15,738 nt of DNA, taken from Holosporaceae bacterium (GTDB lineage: Bacteria > Pseudomonadota > Alphaproteobacteria > UBA3830). The stretch is from contig JAIRZO010000028.1 in the NCBI GenBank assembly GCA_031267195.1, positions 1 through 15,738 on the forward strand. The letters run 5' to 3'. Both the position numbers and the translations under genes were made by a program. Shown here piece by piece: positions 1-7,616 of this stretch (within the stretch, counting starts at the first letter, position 1; each line of letters opens with the position of its first letter). Below the pieces are notes generated by a model, which was not told the origin of the DNA, searched no databases, and worked only from the letters and a program-made list of their open reading frames with translations.

Positions 1-112
1 AGTGTTTACAAACCAGCCTTTTTGCACTGATTTTTGAGGTTATGAATGGCTTTTACATCAAGCTGTGCAAAAACTCAAAATTCAATAAAATATTGGGTGG
101 TTTGTGAACAGT
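1..112. repeat. Imperfect long inverted repeat, function unknown
   Basis: The first 18 bases (1-18) and the reverse complement of 95-112 agree at 15 of 18 positions, and a G-U pair would add one more in RNA. A second short complementary pair lies inside: 19-26 (TTTTGCAC, from within the T run) against 65-72. The whole could fold into one long bulged hairpin. No reading frame in this stretch looks like a gene. It may be the 3' end structure of a transcript entering from the left, or a small palindromic element. The left edge is the window edge, so the repeat may extend further. Confidence 0.4.
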
Positions 113-161
113 CCCTATAATAAATCTATATTCTTAGGGTAATCACCATCGAACAAAAGGG

Positions 162-190
162 TTGACTTATTTGTAATAATGTGATAAAAT
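162..190 (+). promoter_or_regulatory. Sigma70-type promoter of ssrA
   Basis: TTGACT (162-167) and TAAAAT (185-190) are separated by 17 bases, close to the consensus -35 and -10 boxes at ideal spacing. They lie just upstream of the tmRNA acceptor piece, so transcription would begin near 197. A strong constitutive promoter fits the high abundance known for tmRNA. Confidence 0.75.
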
Positions 191-278
191 CCATTTGTTG
201 TATAATTATAACTATGGTAATAAACGTCGTGATAAATAGGCGATATGGACCCGGGGGCAGAGCCCGGCACCTCCACCA

Positions 279-339
279 AGGATAGTTGTGCGCTGATGGT
301 CTGCGGTTTTGTAGATTAGTGTTCTGATTGGCGCTTTCT
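279..339 (+). other. Intervening segment of the permuted tmRNA precursor
   Basis: This stretch of about 61 bases lies between the encoded CCA end of the acceptor piece (276-278) and the first base of the coding piece (340). In two-piece tmRNAs the corresponding segment is removed, leaving two paired molecules. The boundaries follow from the acceptor-stem pairing, not from data on processing. Confidence 0.75.
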
Positions 340-448
340 GGGGGTGAATAGATTCGACACACGTTGAAAAACTCGATTTTTACCCGTGGTGGTTTACGTT
401 ACAGGACCGATAAATATAAATGCGAATGATAATTCGTCTTTGGTTGCC

Positions 449-490
449 GCTAACGACAATGTAGCTGAAGTTTTGGCTGCTGCCGCTTAG
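449..490 (+). other. tmRNA proteolysis-tag reading frame
   Basis: The frame reads ANDNVAEVLAAAA followed by TAG. By alignment with known tags such as the E. coli one, GCT at 449-451 just before AAC-GAC is the likely resume codon. The preceding GCC (446-448) is also an alanine codon, so a start one codon earlier cannot be excluded. A small stem (CGAAT with ATTCG, about 423-436) sits just upstream. The ANDN start is typical of alphaproteobacteria, and the C-terminal run of four alanines fits a hydrophobic degron for ClpXP-type proteases. Confidence 0.85.
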
Positions 491-596
491 CATGTAACCG
501 CGGTTTGGAGGGAGCCGGGCAACAGAAGTCCCTCCTTTGCCACTTGATTTGATGGTATCTGTGAGGTTGATTGTTGGAGTCTCGGATCCGTCCTAA

Positions 597-1901
597 ATGT
601 CTAAAAAAATCAAAGTAGTAATTTTTTTTCTGTTGGCTATGTTGATAGTGGCACCTGTTTTCCTGAAAAAAGAAAAAGCTGCCATGATGATCACTAGTAT
701 CACCTCTAAAGCTGGTGTAAAAACGACTCTTGTTACTGCCAAAAACAGAAAAATCTCCTTTGTAACCCTACGATTCACAAATGCGGGAATACTGCAAAAT
801 TCTCCGGAAGAACACGGCATCTCATGTCTACTAGGACATCTTCTGCTGCGTCGCGTCAATAGGTTATCGGCGGAAGATACGGCGGAAAAATTTATGCAAC
901 TTGGTTTGCGGGATCTGAAATGCAGTTGTGACGAAGATGATTTTATCATATCCTTCTATGTCTCCAACGACAGAATACAAGATGCAGCCCATCTTCTATC
1001 GATGGCCTTTAAAAGTCCAACCATTTCGGATGGAGATCTAAAACAGGCGAAAAACATATTTCCAGTTCACATGAGCGATGAATTTTCTCCTCCCGGCATG
1101 CTGCTACTGGATAGACTGTTGGGCCTGCTCTATGATGGCAGTGTATATGGATTCAACCGTGACGGCAGTTCAATATCCATAAATGGCGTAACTCTGGATG
1201 CTCTGCAGCAATTTATGCGGGCTAACCTTACCGTACAAAATTTAAAAGCAACCATTGTGGGTGATCTTTCTCGCTCTGAAATTAATTCTTTTTTGAGCAC
1301 TTTATGCGAGCCTTTGCCGAAAAAATATTCGGTGATTACCAGTGATAAACTAACCTGCGGAATGGCGGAAAATAAAGTTTGTCAGATTCAAAAAAGTAGC
1401 ATGAAGGATATGGTCGGCATCATGGTGGGTGTACGACTTGATAATCTGACGGATCTGGAACTGGCAGCAGTTTACATCATAATAGATGCTATCTTCGATG
1501 ATAAGATCGGAGATTTTTTCTGTTCCTTAAAACAACAAGGCATAGCCTGTACGGTTACCTATGATTTGCTGGAATATAGATTGTCATGCACGTTTGTGTT
1601 GAGATTGTATCTCGATAGGGCGGATTTGGAAAAGTTTCAGCAGTGTTTCGGCGAAAAGTTTATTGAATATAACCGAAATCGCTGCATCCACAATCTGGAA
1701 CAAAAAAAACGTAATCACATCATGATAGTTCGCCAAAGCGGATTCGTTAACTACGACAATATCGATCAGAAACTTAAGAACCTTCATCTTCCCTTTGAAA
1801 AAGTTACGGCAAAAGTCATAGATGGAGTCATGGCAAAATTATTTGATGAACAAATGCGAAGAATTGTCATTATAAGATCACCTCCGGGTCAACGAATATG
1901 A
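597..1901 (+). CDS. M16-family (insulinase-like) protein, zinc site degenerate
   Basis: This 434-residue protein has an N-terminal hydrophobic segment (about residues 6-23 after KKIK), suggesting membrane anchoring or export to the periplasm. The rest resembles the two-lobed M16B fold of processing peptidases. Residues 74-84 (GISCLLGHLLL) align with the usual GxAHLLEHMLF block. The zinc motif HxxEH is therefore reduced to C77-L-L-G80-H81: the first histidine and the catalytic glutamate are missing, so the protein is probably not a peptidase. In bacteria M16B proteins often work as pairs of one active and one inactive subunit, and this looks like the inactive one. No active partner lies in the window. 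The start at 597 keeps the hydrophobic N-terminus, but no good ribosome binding site precedes it (GGAG ends 18 bases upstream). The stop overlaps the next gene by 4 bases (ATGA), implying translational coupling. Confidence 0.75.
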   Translation: MSKKIKVVIFFLLAMLIVAPVFLKKEKAAMMITSITSKAGVKTTLVTAKNRKISFVTLRFTNAGILQNSPEEHGISCLLGHLLLRRVNRLSAEDTAEKFMQLGLRDLKCSCDEDDFIISFYVSNDRIQDAAHLLSMAFKSPTISDGDLKQAKNIFPVHMSDEFSPPGMLLLDRLLGLLYDGSVYGFNRDGSSISINGVTLDALQQFMRANLTVQNLKATIVGDLSRSEINSFLSTLCEPLPKKYSVITSDKLTCGMAENKVCQIQKSSMKDMVGIMVGVRLDNLTDLELAAVYIIIDAIFDDKIGDFFCSLKQQGIACTVTYDLLEYRLSCTFVLRLYLDRADLEKFQQCFGEKFIEYNRNRCIHNLEQKKRNHIMIVRQSGFVNYDNIDQKLKNLHLPFEKVTAKVIDGVMAKLFDEQMRRIVIIRSPPGQRI

Positions 1902-2659
1902 TTGACCCAGTGTTCCACGGAAGTAAAATTTTCCTGACAAAAGATAGTATTTTGGATGGAAAAATAATCATATTTCAGCCAAAAGTAGGCTATAGGGTTG
2001 CAGTGGATCCGCTAATTCTTGGGACTTACGTTAAGGTTCAAAAAAACCAAAAAATACTGGATGTGGGTTGCGGTGTGGGAGTTATTTCATTGATTTTAAA
2101 AATGAAAGAACCAACGGCGAGTGTTTTTGCTCTTGATATGGATGAGGACATGTATCACATTTGCTGCCGAAATGTAGAGGAAAATGCTCAGTCCATAACG
2201 GTGATAAATGACGATCTTGCCAACATAAATGCCAACGACGTCCTAAAAACCGTAAAGTTCGACCAGATCGTCACCAATCCTCCATTCTTTAGGACAGCTA
2301 CTTCCAGAATCACCGCTACCAAGCGTCGTTCTAATTTCGAAACAATGGAACTGTTTGAGTGGATATCGCACTGTTTTAGCAGACTAAAAGACCGAGGAAT
2401 GTTCTCGATTATTCATGTGGCTGAGCGTCTAGATGATATCATCTTCGCTCTACGCCAAAACAAAGCCAGAGCCATTGAGATTATTCCCATATTTTCCCAT
2501 TGCGGCGCAAATGCAAAGCGGGTGGTGGTATGCTGCAGGAAAAACAGCTCCTCTCCCACAAAAATTACATCCGGACTGATTATGCATGAGGCATCCGGAG
2601 AATATTCAGCAGCGGCGGCAGAAATATTATCTGGAAAATTTCTGCTACCTGAAAGATAA
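1898..2659 (+). CDS. trmN6: tRNA1(Val) A37 N6-methyltransferase family protein (TrmN6, COG4123)
   Basis: This is a 253-residue SAM-dependent methyltransferase. It shows the SAM-binding loop DVGCGVG (55-61), an acidic residue ending the next strand (D80), and the adenine-N6 motif NPPF (127-130). The N-terminal block (FQPKVGYRVAVDPLIL, about 26-41) and the C-terminal block ending in ASGEYSAAAAEIL are characteristic of the alphaproteobacterial COG4123 proteins. The E. coli member (YfiC) methylates A37 of tRNA-Val in the cytoplasm. That exact substrate is inferred here, since family membership alone does not prove it. Length is normal. It overlaps the upstream M16-like gene by 4 bases, so the two are probably translated from one message. 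Catalytic residues look intact. Confidence 0.82.
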   Translation: MIDPVFHGSKIFLTKDSILDGKIIIFQPKVGYRVAVDPLILGTYVKVQKNQKILDVGCGVGVISLILKMKEPTASVFALDMDEDMYHICCRNVEENAQSITVINDDLANINANDVLKTVKFDQIVTNPPFFRTATSRITATKRRSNFETMELFEWISHCFSRLKDRGMFSIIHVAERLDDIIFALRQNKARAIEIIPIFSHCGANAKRVVVCCRKNSSSPTKITSGLIMHEASGEYSAAAAEILSGKFLLPER

Positions 2660-2704
2660 TATGGTAATGAAATGCTTCCCGGTTTCCAATATAGGAATAT
2701 ACCA

Positions 2705-3646
2705 ATGGATAGTAACTTAAATACCAGTGAAATTCTCGTGATGGGAAGTGGCCCCGCCGGCTGTACAGCCGCCATTTACGCCGCAAGAGCGGGACGCAAA
2801 ACATCGTTGATCACCGGACCACACCAGGGAGGTCAGCTTATGATAACATCCATCATCGAAAATTTTCCTGGATTTCCGGAGCCGGTGTCCGGCCCCGTCC
2901 TTATGGATTGCATGCGGCGCCAGGCAGAAAATTTTGGAGTGCAGGTGCTGTCGGATACCATTGAATCCGTTGATTTTTCCAATAAAAAAATAAAAAAATG
3001 TCGCGGAGAATCCGGAACTTCATACGAAGCTGCAGCAATCATTGTCGCCACCGGAGCCAATGCCCGATGGCTGGGGGTTTCCGGAGAAATCACCTATCGG
3101 GGAGCAGGAGTTTCCGCCTGCGCTACCTGTGATGGATTTTTCTTTAAAAATAAAAATGTAGCCGTGGTGGGAGGAGGAAATACGGCAGCAGAGGAGGCGA
3201 TTTTTTTAACGAATTTTGCAAAATCCGTCACTCTTATTCATCGCAAAGATAGTCTAAGGGCAGAAAAAATTCTTCAGCGGCGTATTTTTGACAATCCGAA
3301 AATCAATATACTCTGGAACTCCGTTGTCGTTGCCATTGATGGAGATGGGAAAAAGGTTACGGGTCTGCTGCTGAAAAATGTGCAGGACAACTCAAAATCA
3401 TCTCTGCCGATGGACGGAGTATTCATTGCCATAGGACATCAGCCGGCAACAGATATTTTTGTTGGCCAACTGGCCCTTGACGATGACGGATACATCATTA
3501 CCGATGGAAGAAAAACATCCGTTGATGGAGTTTTCGGGGCCGGAGATGTCTGTGACAAAATATATCGCCAAGCAATAACATCCGCTGGGCATGGATGCAG
3601 CGCGGCGCTGGAAGCGGATGCATTTTGCATCGATATTAACCTATGA
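2705..3646 (+). CDS. trxB: Thioredoxin reductase
   Basis: This FAD enzyme uses NADPH to reduce thioredoxin in the cytoplasm. The 313-residue product shows the FAD-binding GSGPAG (14-19), GQL and NFPGFPE blocks near 43-59, a conserved ATG block near 115-117, the redox pair CATC (C139, C142) followed by DGFFF, the NADPH-binding GGGNTA (156-161), and the C-terminal GVFGAGDV FAD-contact motif. All catalytic elements of the low-molecular-weight TrxB family are present. I chose the start at 2705 because AGGA (2693-2696) lies 8 bases upstream. An in-frame ATG at 2672 would add 11 residues but has no ribosome binding site. It follows trmN6 by 45 bases and may share its transcript. A weak terminator follows the stop. 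Confidence 0.93.
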   Translation: MDSNLNTSEILVMGSGPAGCTAAIYAARAGRKTSLITGPHQGGQLMITSIIENFPGFPEPVSGPVLMDCMRRQAENFGVQVLSDTIESVDFSNKKIKKCRGESGTSYEAAAIIVATGANARWLGVSGEITYRGAGVSACATCDGFFFKNKNVAVVGGGNTAAEEAIFLTNFAKSVTLIHRKDSLRAEKILQRRIFDNPKINILWNSVVVAIDGDGKKVTGLLLKNVQDNSKSSLPMDGVFIAIGHQPATDIFVGQLALDDDGYIITDGRKTSVDGVFGAGDVCDKIYRQAITSAGHGCSAALEADAFCIDINL

Positions 3647-3656
3647 TTAACGAATC

Positions 3657-3697
3657 GCCCTAATTCTTATATAACCAGATTCGGGCTGTTGTTTTTT
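3657..3697 (+). terminator. Possible rho-independent terminator after trxB
   Basis: GCCC (3657-3660) pairs with GGGC (3683-3686), and inside it AAT (3662-3664) pairs with ATT (3679-3681). A T-rich tract follows (3687-3697, ending in six T). The stem is short and interrupted. An alternative pairing, CGAATC (3651-3656) with GATTCG (3678-3683), competes with it. It would separate trxB from the convergent tRNA-Asp gene. Confidence 0.4.
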
Positions 3698-3708
3698 GAA
3701 ATTCTATA

Positions 3709-3785
3709 TGGCGGGAGTGACGGGACTCGAACCCGCGACCTTCGGCGTGACAAGCCGACGCTCTAACCAACTGAGCTACACCCCC
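3709..3785 (-). tRNA. tRNA-Asp (GTC)
   Basis: On the minus strand a complete cloverleaf of 77 nt can be folded. The acceptor stem is GGGGGTG with CACTCCC (one G-U). The D arm is GCTC...GAGC. The anticodon stem is TCGGC with GCCGA around the loop TTGTCAC, giving anticodon GTC. The T arm is GCGGG-TTCGAGT-CCCGT. The discriminator base is G, as expected for Asp, and CCA is encoded. It stands alone between trxB, toward which it is transcribed, and ruvA, from which it diverges. No clear promoter was recognised upstream of its 5' end. Confidence 0.97.
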
Positions 3786-3977
3786 AGAAAAATTCAATGC
3801 AGAATCTGACAATCGATGAGCCACAATAAACTCCACAAAACAACGGCAAATCAGCTATTTTAGTAGCTACAGCGAAACTCCAGTGTAGCTCAACATAAAG
3901 AAATTGAGTATTCATGTCAATAGCATATGGTGAGGTCTCTTATTGAGTATTTTCCCTTCCAGATTTAGAATAAAAAG
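3786..3977. other. Intergenic region between tRNA-Asp and ruvA
   Basis: No gene is visible here. It should hold the promoter of the divergent tRNA, but I could not identify one with confidence. It contains a direct repeat of ATTGAGTATT at 3903-3912 and 3942-3951. The first copy is also part of a small inverted repeat, ATTGA...TCAAT. Nothing else stands out before the ruvA promoter. Confidence 0.5.
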
Positions 3978-4006
3978 TTGGTGATACAGAGAAAGTTATA
4001 TATAAT
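3978..4006 (+). promoter_or_regulatory. Promoter of ruvAB
   Basis: TTGGTG (3978-3983) and a perfect TATAAT (4001-4006) are 17 bases apart, placing the transcript start near 4013. The leader is then only about 14 bases, with GGGGA just before the ruvA ATG acting as ribosome binding site. I see no LexA-type operator overlapping it, so there is no visible sign of SOS control. Confidence 0.7.
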
Positions 4007-4026
4007 TCGATGAATTGGGGAAATAA

Positions 4027-4662
4027 ATGATTGCTCATCTGATGGGTATTGTGAAAAGAATTGCAGTTAATGCCATTGTGCTGGATGTTAATGGTGTCGG
4101 GTATAGCGTTATTTGCTCCTCCAGGACCATAAGAGAGGCAGAAAAGTGCGTTGATGGTCTATTCAGTGTGTTGACGGTACTAAATGTGCGGGAAGATGCC
4201 TGGACTCTTTTCGGATTTATATCAGAATTGGAGCAATTTTGGTTCCGTAAGTTTACATCAGTCCAAGGAGTTGGTGGCCGGGTAGCCATCGCAATTTTGT
4301 CAGCGTTGACGGATAATGACATATATCAGGCGTTTTTGACGGAGGATAAAAACATATTTACCAGCGCCGATGGAGTTGGTTCAAAACTGGCGGGACGCAT
4401 TGTGGTGGAGCTGAAGGATAAAATAGTGGGAAAGCTTAGTTTTGGTCAGGACTTCTTGTCGGGAAATTTCGCCCCCAATCCCGAAGGACTGCACCCCGAA
4501 GGGATTGTCGGTGATGTCATCTCTGCTCTGGTAAATCTTGGCTACCAAAAGCCGGAAATTTTTCGGGTACTAGCGTCTATTTCCGGGAACGATGCCATCG
4601 AATCATTTGATGTTTTATTAAAAAAAGTTTTGAACAAATTATCTTCCGGACGGGCATTATGA
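4027..4662 (+). CDS. ruvA: Holliday junction branch migration complex subunit RuvA
   Basis: RuvA tetramers bind four-way DNA junctions and load the RuvB motor. The 211-residue protein has the N-terminal OB fold (about 1-65, with [10 protein letters not shown] at 19-28). The acidic pin that shapes the junction centre is E56-D57. Two helix-hairpin-helix motifs follow (VQGVGGRVA and ADGVGSKLA, about 78-122). After a flexible linker, the RuvB-binding domain III sits at about 160-205. Length is typical. GGGGA precedes the ATG. The stop overlaps the ruvB start by 4 bases (ATGA), as expected for subunits of one machine. In many alphaproteobacteria ruvC lies just upstream, but here that position holds a tRNA. 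Confidence 0.96.
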   Translation: MIAHLMGIVKRIAVNAIVLDVNGVGYSVICSSRTIREAEKCVDGLFSVLTVLNVREDAWTLFGFISELEQFWFRKFTSVQGVGGRVAIAILSALTDNDIYQAFLTEDKNIFTSADGVGSKLAGRIVVELKDKIVGKLSFGQDFLSGNFAPNPEGLHPEGIVGDVISALVNLGYQKPEIFRVLASISGNDAIESFDVLLKKVLNKLSSGRAL

Positions 4663-5714
4663 ATGATAGAGGCTGCAAATCGGAAGCAAAAACAACCATG
4701 AATCCGCAGCAGCAGACTATGGATTATGGAGAATATTCTCTGCGTCCCAATTCTCTGGAAAATTTCATCGGCCAGGAATCCGTAAAAAGCAATCTACAGG
4801 TATTCATAAAATCTGCAAAGCAGAGAAAAATTGCGATGGATCATGTGCTGTTCTTCGGCCCGCCAGGATTGGGCAAAACGACACTGTCCCAGATAATATC
4901 AAAGGAGCTTGATGTGGGTTTTAAATCCACTTCCGGACCGATTTTGGCCAAAGCGGGAGATTTAGCGGCAATTCTAACAAATCTGAAGGAATTGGATGTA
5001 CTCTTCATCGATGAAATTCACCGCATAAATCATCTGGTGGAGGAGATATTATATCCCGCAATGGAAGATTTTCAGCTGGATTTAATGATCGGAGATGGGC
5101 CCGCTGCCCGTTCCATCAGAATCGATTTGCCGCATTTTACCCTCATAGGTGCCACTACCCGCTCCGGCATGCTATCTTCTCCGCTGCGGGATAGATTTGG
5201 GATTCCTCTGCGATTGGAATTCTATAATCCATACGAATTGCAGATAATTATAGCAAAAAATGCCCAATTATTGGGCATCGACATATGCAATAACGGGGCG
5301 GAGGAAATCGCCAAAAGGTCCCGTGGCACACCCCGCATAGCCTGTCGGTTACTGAAGCGGGTCCGTGATTTCGCTGTTGTGACCGGCGCTGTTCTCATAG
5401 ACAAAAACATGGCTGATGTGGCGCTAAAAAAGCTGGATGTGGACGAATATGGACTTGATGCGATGGATCGGAAATATCTGAGATCCATTCTGGAATTCTA
5501 TAACGGCGGTCCCGTTGGTGTTGATACTCTGGCTGCGGCGTTAGCGGAAAAGAGAGATACCCTGGAAGAAGTGATAGAACCGTTCATACTCCAGATTGGA
5601 CTACTGCAGAGAACAGCCCGCGGTCGTATGCTGACATCAGAGGGATACAAATATCTTGGTGCCACAACTCCACCTGCAGCTGATGATGACTGCGATGTTC
5701 CCAATGGATCATAG
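4659..5714 (+). CDS. ruvB: Holliday junction branch migration ATPase RuvB
   Basis: RuvB is the AAA+ hexameric motor that pumps DNA through the RuvA-bound junction. The 351-residue protein has a Walker A box GPPGLGKT (67-74), Walker B LFIDE (115-119), the sensor segment GATTRSG (164-170) and the arginine-finger segment PLRDRFG (175-181). It ends in a winged-helix DNA-binding domain (about 265-335, with [15 protein letters not shown]). The first ATG overlaps ruvA by 4 bases and is the natural coupled start. An in-frame ATG at 4698 would give a 338-residue form, also within the family range. All motor motifs are intact. No clear terminator follows. Confidence 0.97.
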   Translation: MNDRGCKSEAKTTMNPQQQTMDYGEYSLRPNSLENFIGQESVKSNLQVFIKSAKQRKIAMDHVLFFGPPGLGKTTLSQIISKELDVGFKSTSGPILAKAGDLAAILTNLKELDVLFIDEIHRINHLVEEILYPAMEDFQLDLMIGDGPAARSIRIDLPHFTLIGATTRSGMLSSPLRDRFGIPLRLEFYNPYELQIIIAKNAQLLGIDICNNGAEEIAKRSRGTPRIACRLLKRVRDFAVVTGAVLIDKNMADVALKKLDVDEYGLDAMDRKYLRSILEFYNGGPVGVDTLAAALAEKRDTLEEVIEPFILQIGLLQRTARGRMLTSEGYKYLGATTPPAADDDCDVPNGS

Positions 5715-5740
5715 CGGCATCCCACACAAAAATGTTTTTT

Positions 5741-5756
5741 ACACCTGTACTGGTGT
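5741..5756. repeat. Short perfect hairpin between ruvB and the DUF4139 gene
   Basis: ACACC (5741-5745) and GGTGT (5752-5756) form a 5-bp stem with a 6-base loop. A T run precedes the stem and none follows it, so it is not a plus-strand terminator. It overlaps a poor -35-like TTTACA (5738-5743) and could belong to the promoter or operator of the next gene. The evidence is weak. Confidence 0.3.
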
Positions 5757-5822
5757 GCTATTCTGTAGTGGAGTAACTATTGTGAAATGTGTTCCAAAAG
5801 TGAGTGTGATTTGTTAGAAGCC

Positions 5823-7592
5823 ATGATGGGTGATGATCTAAAATTTTTCTACTTGAAGATTGCGTCTGGAATAGCGTTGGTATGGACGGTCTTATCATCG
5901 TGTACCGTGGTTGCAGTTCAGTCGGGAAATCCCACGACCAAGACAGCAGTGGGTAATGGTGCGGAAACCGATTGTTCCGCTGCTGCTACTGGACCATCTC
6001 CCACCGGCATTCCACCACCGGGTGTTTCCACCGCAGCTGTGGCGCTATCACCGGAAAAATCTTCTGCCGAAGGTAATTCTATAGCCACCTCCAGCGGCGC
6101 TGCCGCTGCTGTAGAAAAAAAATCGGAATCTACGGCGGTCATTAATACATCCGAGAAAGATAACATTGTGGCACACTGGGACTCGCTGCCATCTCTTTTC
6201 GGCAAACATGAGCAGACTGTTTTAAATGGTCAATTGCCCAAATCAGCCATCGTTCAGTCCATTGATAAAAAAAACGACAAAGCGGCGTCCGTATCTCTTC
6301 GTTGCTACAAGAATCTCTGCCTGGTAAAAGAAATTAGAAAAGTTGCGGCACATACGGGACTAAACACAGTGGAATTTAAGAGGTTATACGCCAGCTTAAT
6401 GCCGGATTCTCTAAATTTTAGGACGCCGGGAAAAGGAAAAATAAAAGTGCATAGTTATACTTTTCACCAAAAAAATTTAACTCGCCAGGGCCTATTCCAG
6501 TCTGCCATTGGCAGTGACGTTTTTTTTCGGCCAGACAGTCAGTCCACCACCCTGGACAAAGGGGTTCTGATGGCCATTTCCAATGAGGATGGAGTAAATC
6601 ATGCCATAATAGGTGGGCGCGCAGATCAAAAATATTTCATTATTCCTCTGCAACAGTGCATTGCCATAGACGGTAAAAAAAAATCACCCATCGATCAGGA
6701 TTCTTTAGTACTATTATTTGAAAGTGAGAAGTCGGAAGATATCGATCTGGAGCTGAGCTATTTAATCCCCACAATTACCTGGAAATATATTTGTATCATT
6801 GATGTTTTTGAAAAACTGGATAGGATAGACATTTTTTCACAGGCTTTCGTGAAAAATAGCTCCGGTTTTGACCTGGATAATGTTCCCATAATTTTCGATA
6901 CATCTTCTTCCATCGAAGAGAGGCAACCTACGGATAACAAGACAAATGCAAAGAACAGCGATTCCGGCGTCCAAATAATGAAACCTGTGTTGGAGTCCAG
7001 TGGATTATCCTACAGCAGAAATTTTTCTATAAAAAACAATGCCTCTTCCGTTTGCGTTCTGCAATCCACGAAGGAAATTAAGCCAACATTAGAGTATATT
7101 GCACAATTACCCAAAAATTTTTTTGATGAGCAATTTCCCGGTGAAATTTTTTTGCAGATTAACAATTTGCTGATTGTAGAAAAAGCCAAGAAAGTTTGCG
7201 TAGATTCTGACGATGCCAACAGCTATGCCGTTATCTTCCGGAGAGTAGGTGAAGGTAGAAGTTTCGTCAGTAAGCAAATAGTATCCTCCATAAAAAAAGA
7301 AAATAAGTTTATCTTGAAAATGGGACAGGCGTCTGGCATACTCGCCACGGCGAAGCAGACGGATTTCAAACGATTATCAGAAACCCAATGGGAGTGTGGA
7401 GTGTGTGTATCAATAAAAAATGAGAAGGCATCGGATTCTGCTGTGTTGATCACCGCAGAAATGGAGGTTCCATGGAACATAACAAAAACAAATTTCGAGA
7501 TGCAAAAATCTGACAATCCTGTTTGGAGAATTGAAGTCAAAGCCGGCGAATCGAAGGAGCTACATTGTTGCATCCGTGTAACTAGAAAATGA
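5823..7592 (+). CDS. DUF4139 domain-containing lipoprotein
   Basis: The function is unknown. From this start the product has about 589 residues. A signal peptide ends in the lipobox LSSC (C27), so a lipid-anchored envelope protein is likely. A Ser/Thr/Ala/Pro-rich linker of about 100 residues follows (roughly 28-130), typical of a tether. From about 155 the sequence follows the alphaproteobacterial DUF4139 pattern: YKNLCLVKEIRKV...GLNTVEF, then about 310-360 SYLIPTITWKY...QAFVKNSSGFDLDNVPI. The C-terminal block has VSIKNEKASDSAVLI...PVWRIEVKAGESKELHCCIRV, resembling the beta-rich end of the family. An upstream ATG at 5787 (GGAG 13 bases before it) would add 12 residues ahead of the signal peptide. 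I prefer 5823 because signal peptides start close to their charged region. A further ATG follows directly at 5826. It lies 24 bases before def. Confidence 0.68.
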   Translation: MMGDDLKFFYLKIASGIALVWTVLSSCTVVAVQSGNPTTKTAVGNGAETDCSAAATGPSPTGIPPPGVSTAAVALSPEKSSAEGNSIATSSGAAAAVEKKSESTAVINTSEKDNIVAHWDSLPSLFGKHEQTVLNGQLPKSAIVQSIDKKNDKAASVSLRCYKNLCLVKEIRKVAAHTGLNTVEFKRLYASLMPDSLNFRTPGKGKIKVHSYTFHQKNLTRQGLFQSAIGSDVFFRPDSQSTTLDKGVLMAISNEDGVNHAIIGGRADQKYFIIPLQQCIAIDGKKKSPIDQDSLVLLFESEKSEDIDLELSYLIPTITWKYICIIDVFEKLDRIDIFSQAFVKNSSGFDLDNVPIIFDTSSSIEERQPTDNKTNAKNSDSGVQIMKPVLESSGLSYSRNFSIKNNASSVCVLQSTKEIKPTLEYIAQLPKNFFDEQFPGEIFLQINNLLIVEKAKKVCVDSDDANSYAVIFRRVGEGRSFVSKQIVSSIKKENKFILKMGQASGILATAKQTDFKRLSETQWECGVCVSIKNEKASDSAVLITAEMEVPWNITKTNFEMQKSDNPVWRIEVKAGESKELHCCIRVTRK

Positions 7593-7616
7593 AGTCAAAA
7601 GGAGGACGGGCATAGC

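Larger units (their letters stand above)
197..538 (+). ncRNA. ssrA: Two-piece (circularly permuted) tmRNA
   Basis: tmRNA rescues stalled ribosomes and tags the unfinished protein for proteolysis. The gene is permuted as in alphaproteobacteria: the acceptor piece comes first and the coding piece second. The acceptor piece has a T arm at about 251-267 and ends CACCTCC-A-CCA (268-278). The coding piece begins GGGGGTG (340-346) and continues into the GATTCGAC signature. GGGGGTG pairs with CACCTCC over all 7 positions (one G-U), forming the tRNA-like acceptor stem across two molecules. A second cross-piece helix is visible: 358-365 (CACACGTT) pairs with 223-231 with one bulged base. The coding piece carries the tag frame at 449-490 and ends in a perfect 7-bp stem, 507-513 with 529-535. 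The 5' end is inferred from the promoter and the 3' end from the last stem. Processing sites are known only by family analogy. Confidence 0.9.

Noticed and set aside
126..362. Minus-strand open frame of 78 codons
   Set aside because: It lies across the ssrA promoter and tmRNA, whose base pairing explains the sequence. The predicted protein has no recognisable pattern.
2413..2804. Minus-strand open frames across the trmN6-trxB junction
   Set aside because: They are antisense to two well-supported genes and resemble no family.
3883..3892. GTGTAGCTCA, identical to part of the tRNA-Asp 5' region, as a possible tRNA fragment
   Set aside because: Only 10 bases match, no cloverleaf surrounds it, and it is on the opposite strand. 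Chance is the simplest explanation.
5823..7592. YidC-like periplasmic domain as an identity for the lipoprotein
   Set aside because: There is no membrane insertase core and only one hydrophobic segment. The SYLIPTITWKY and C-terminal blocks fit DUF4139 better.
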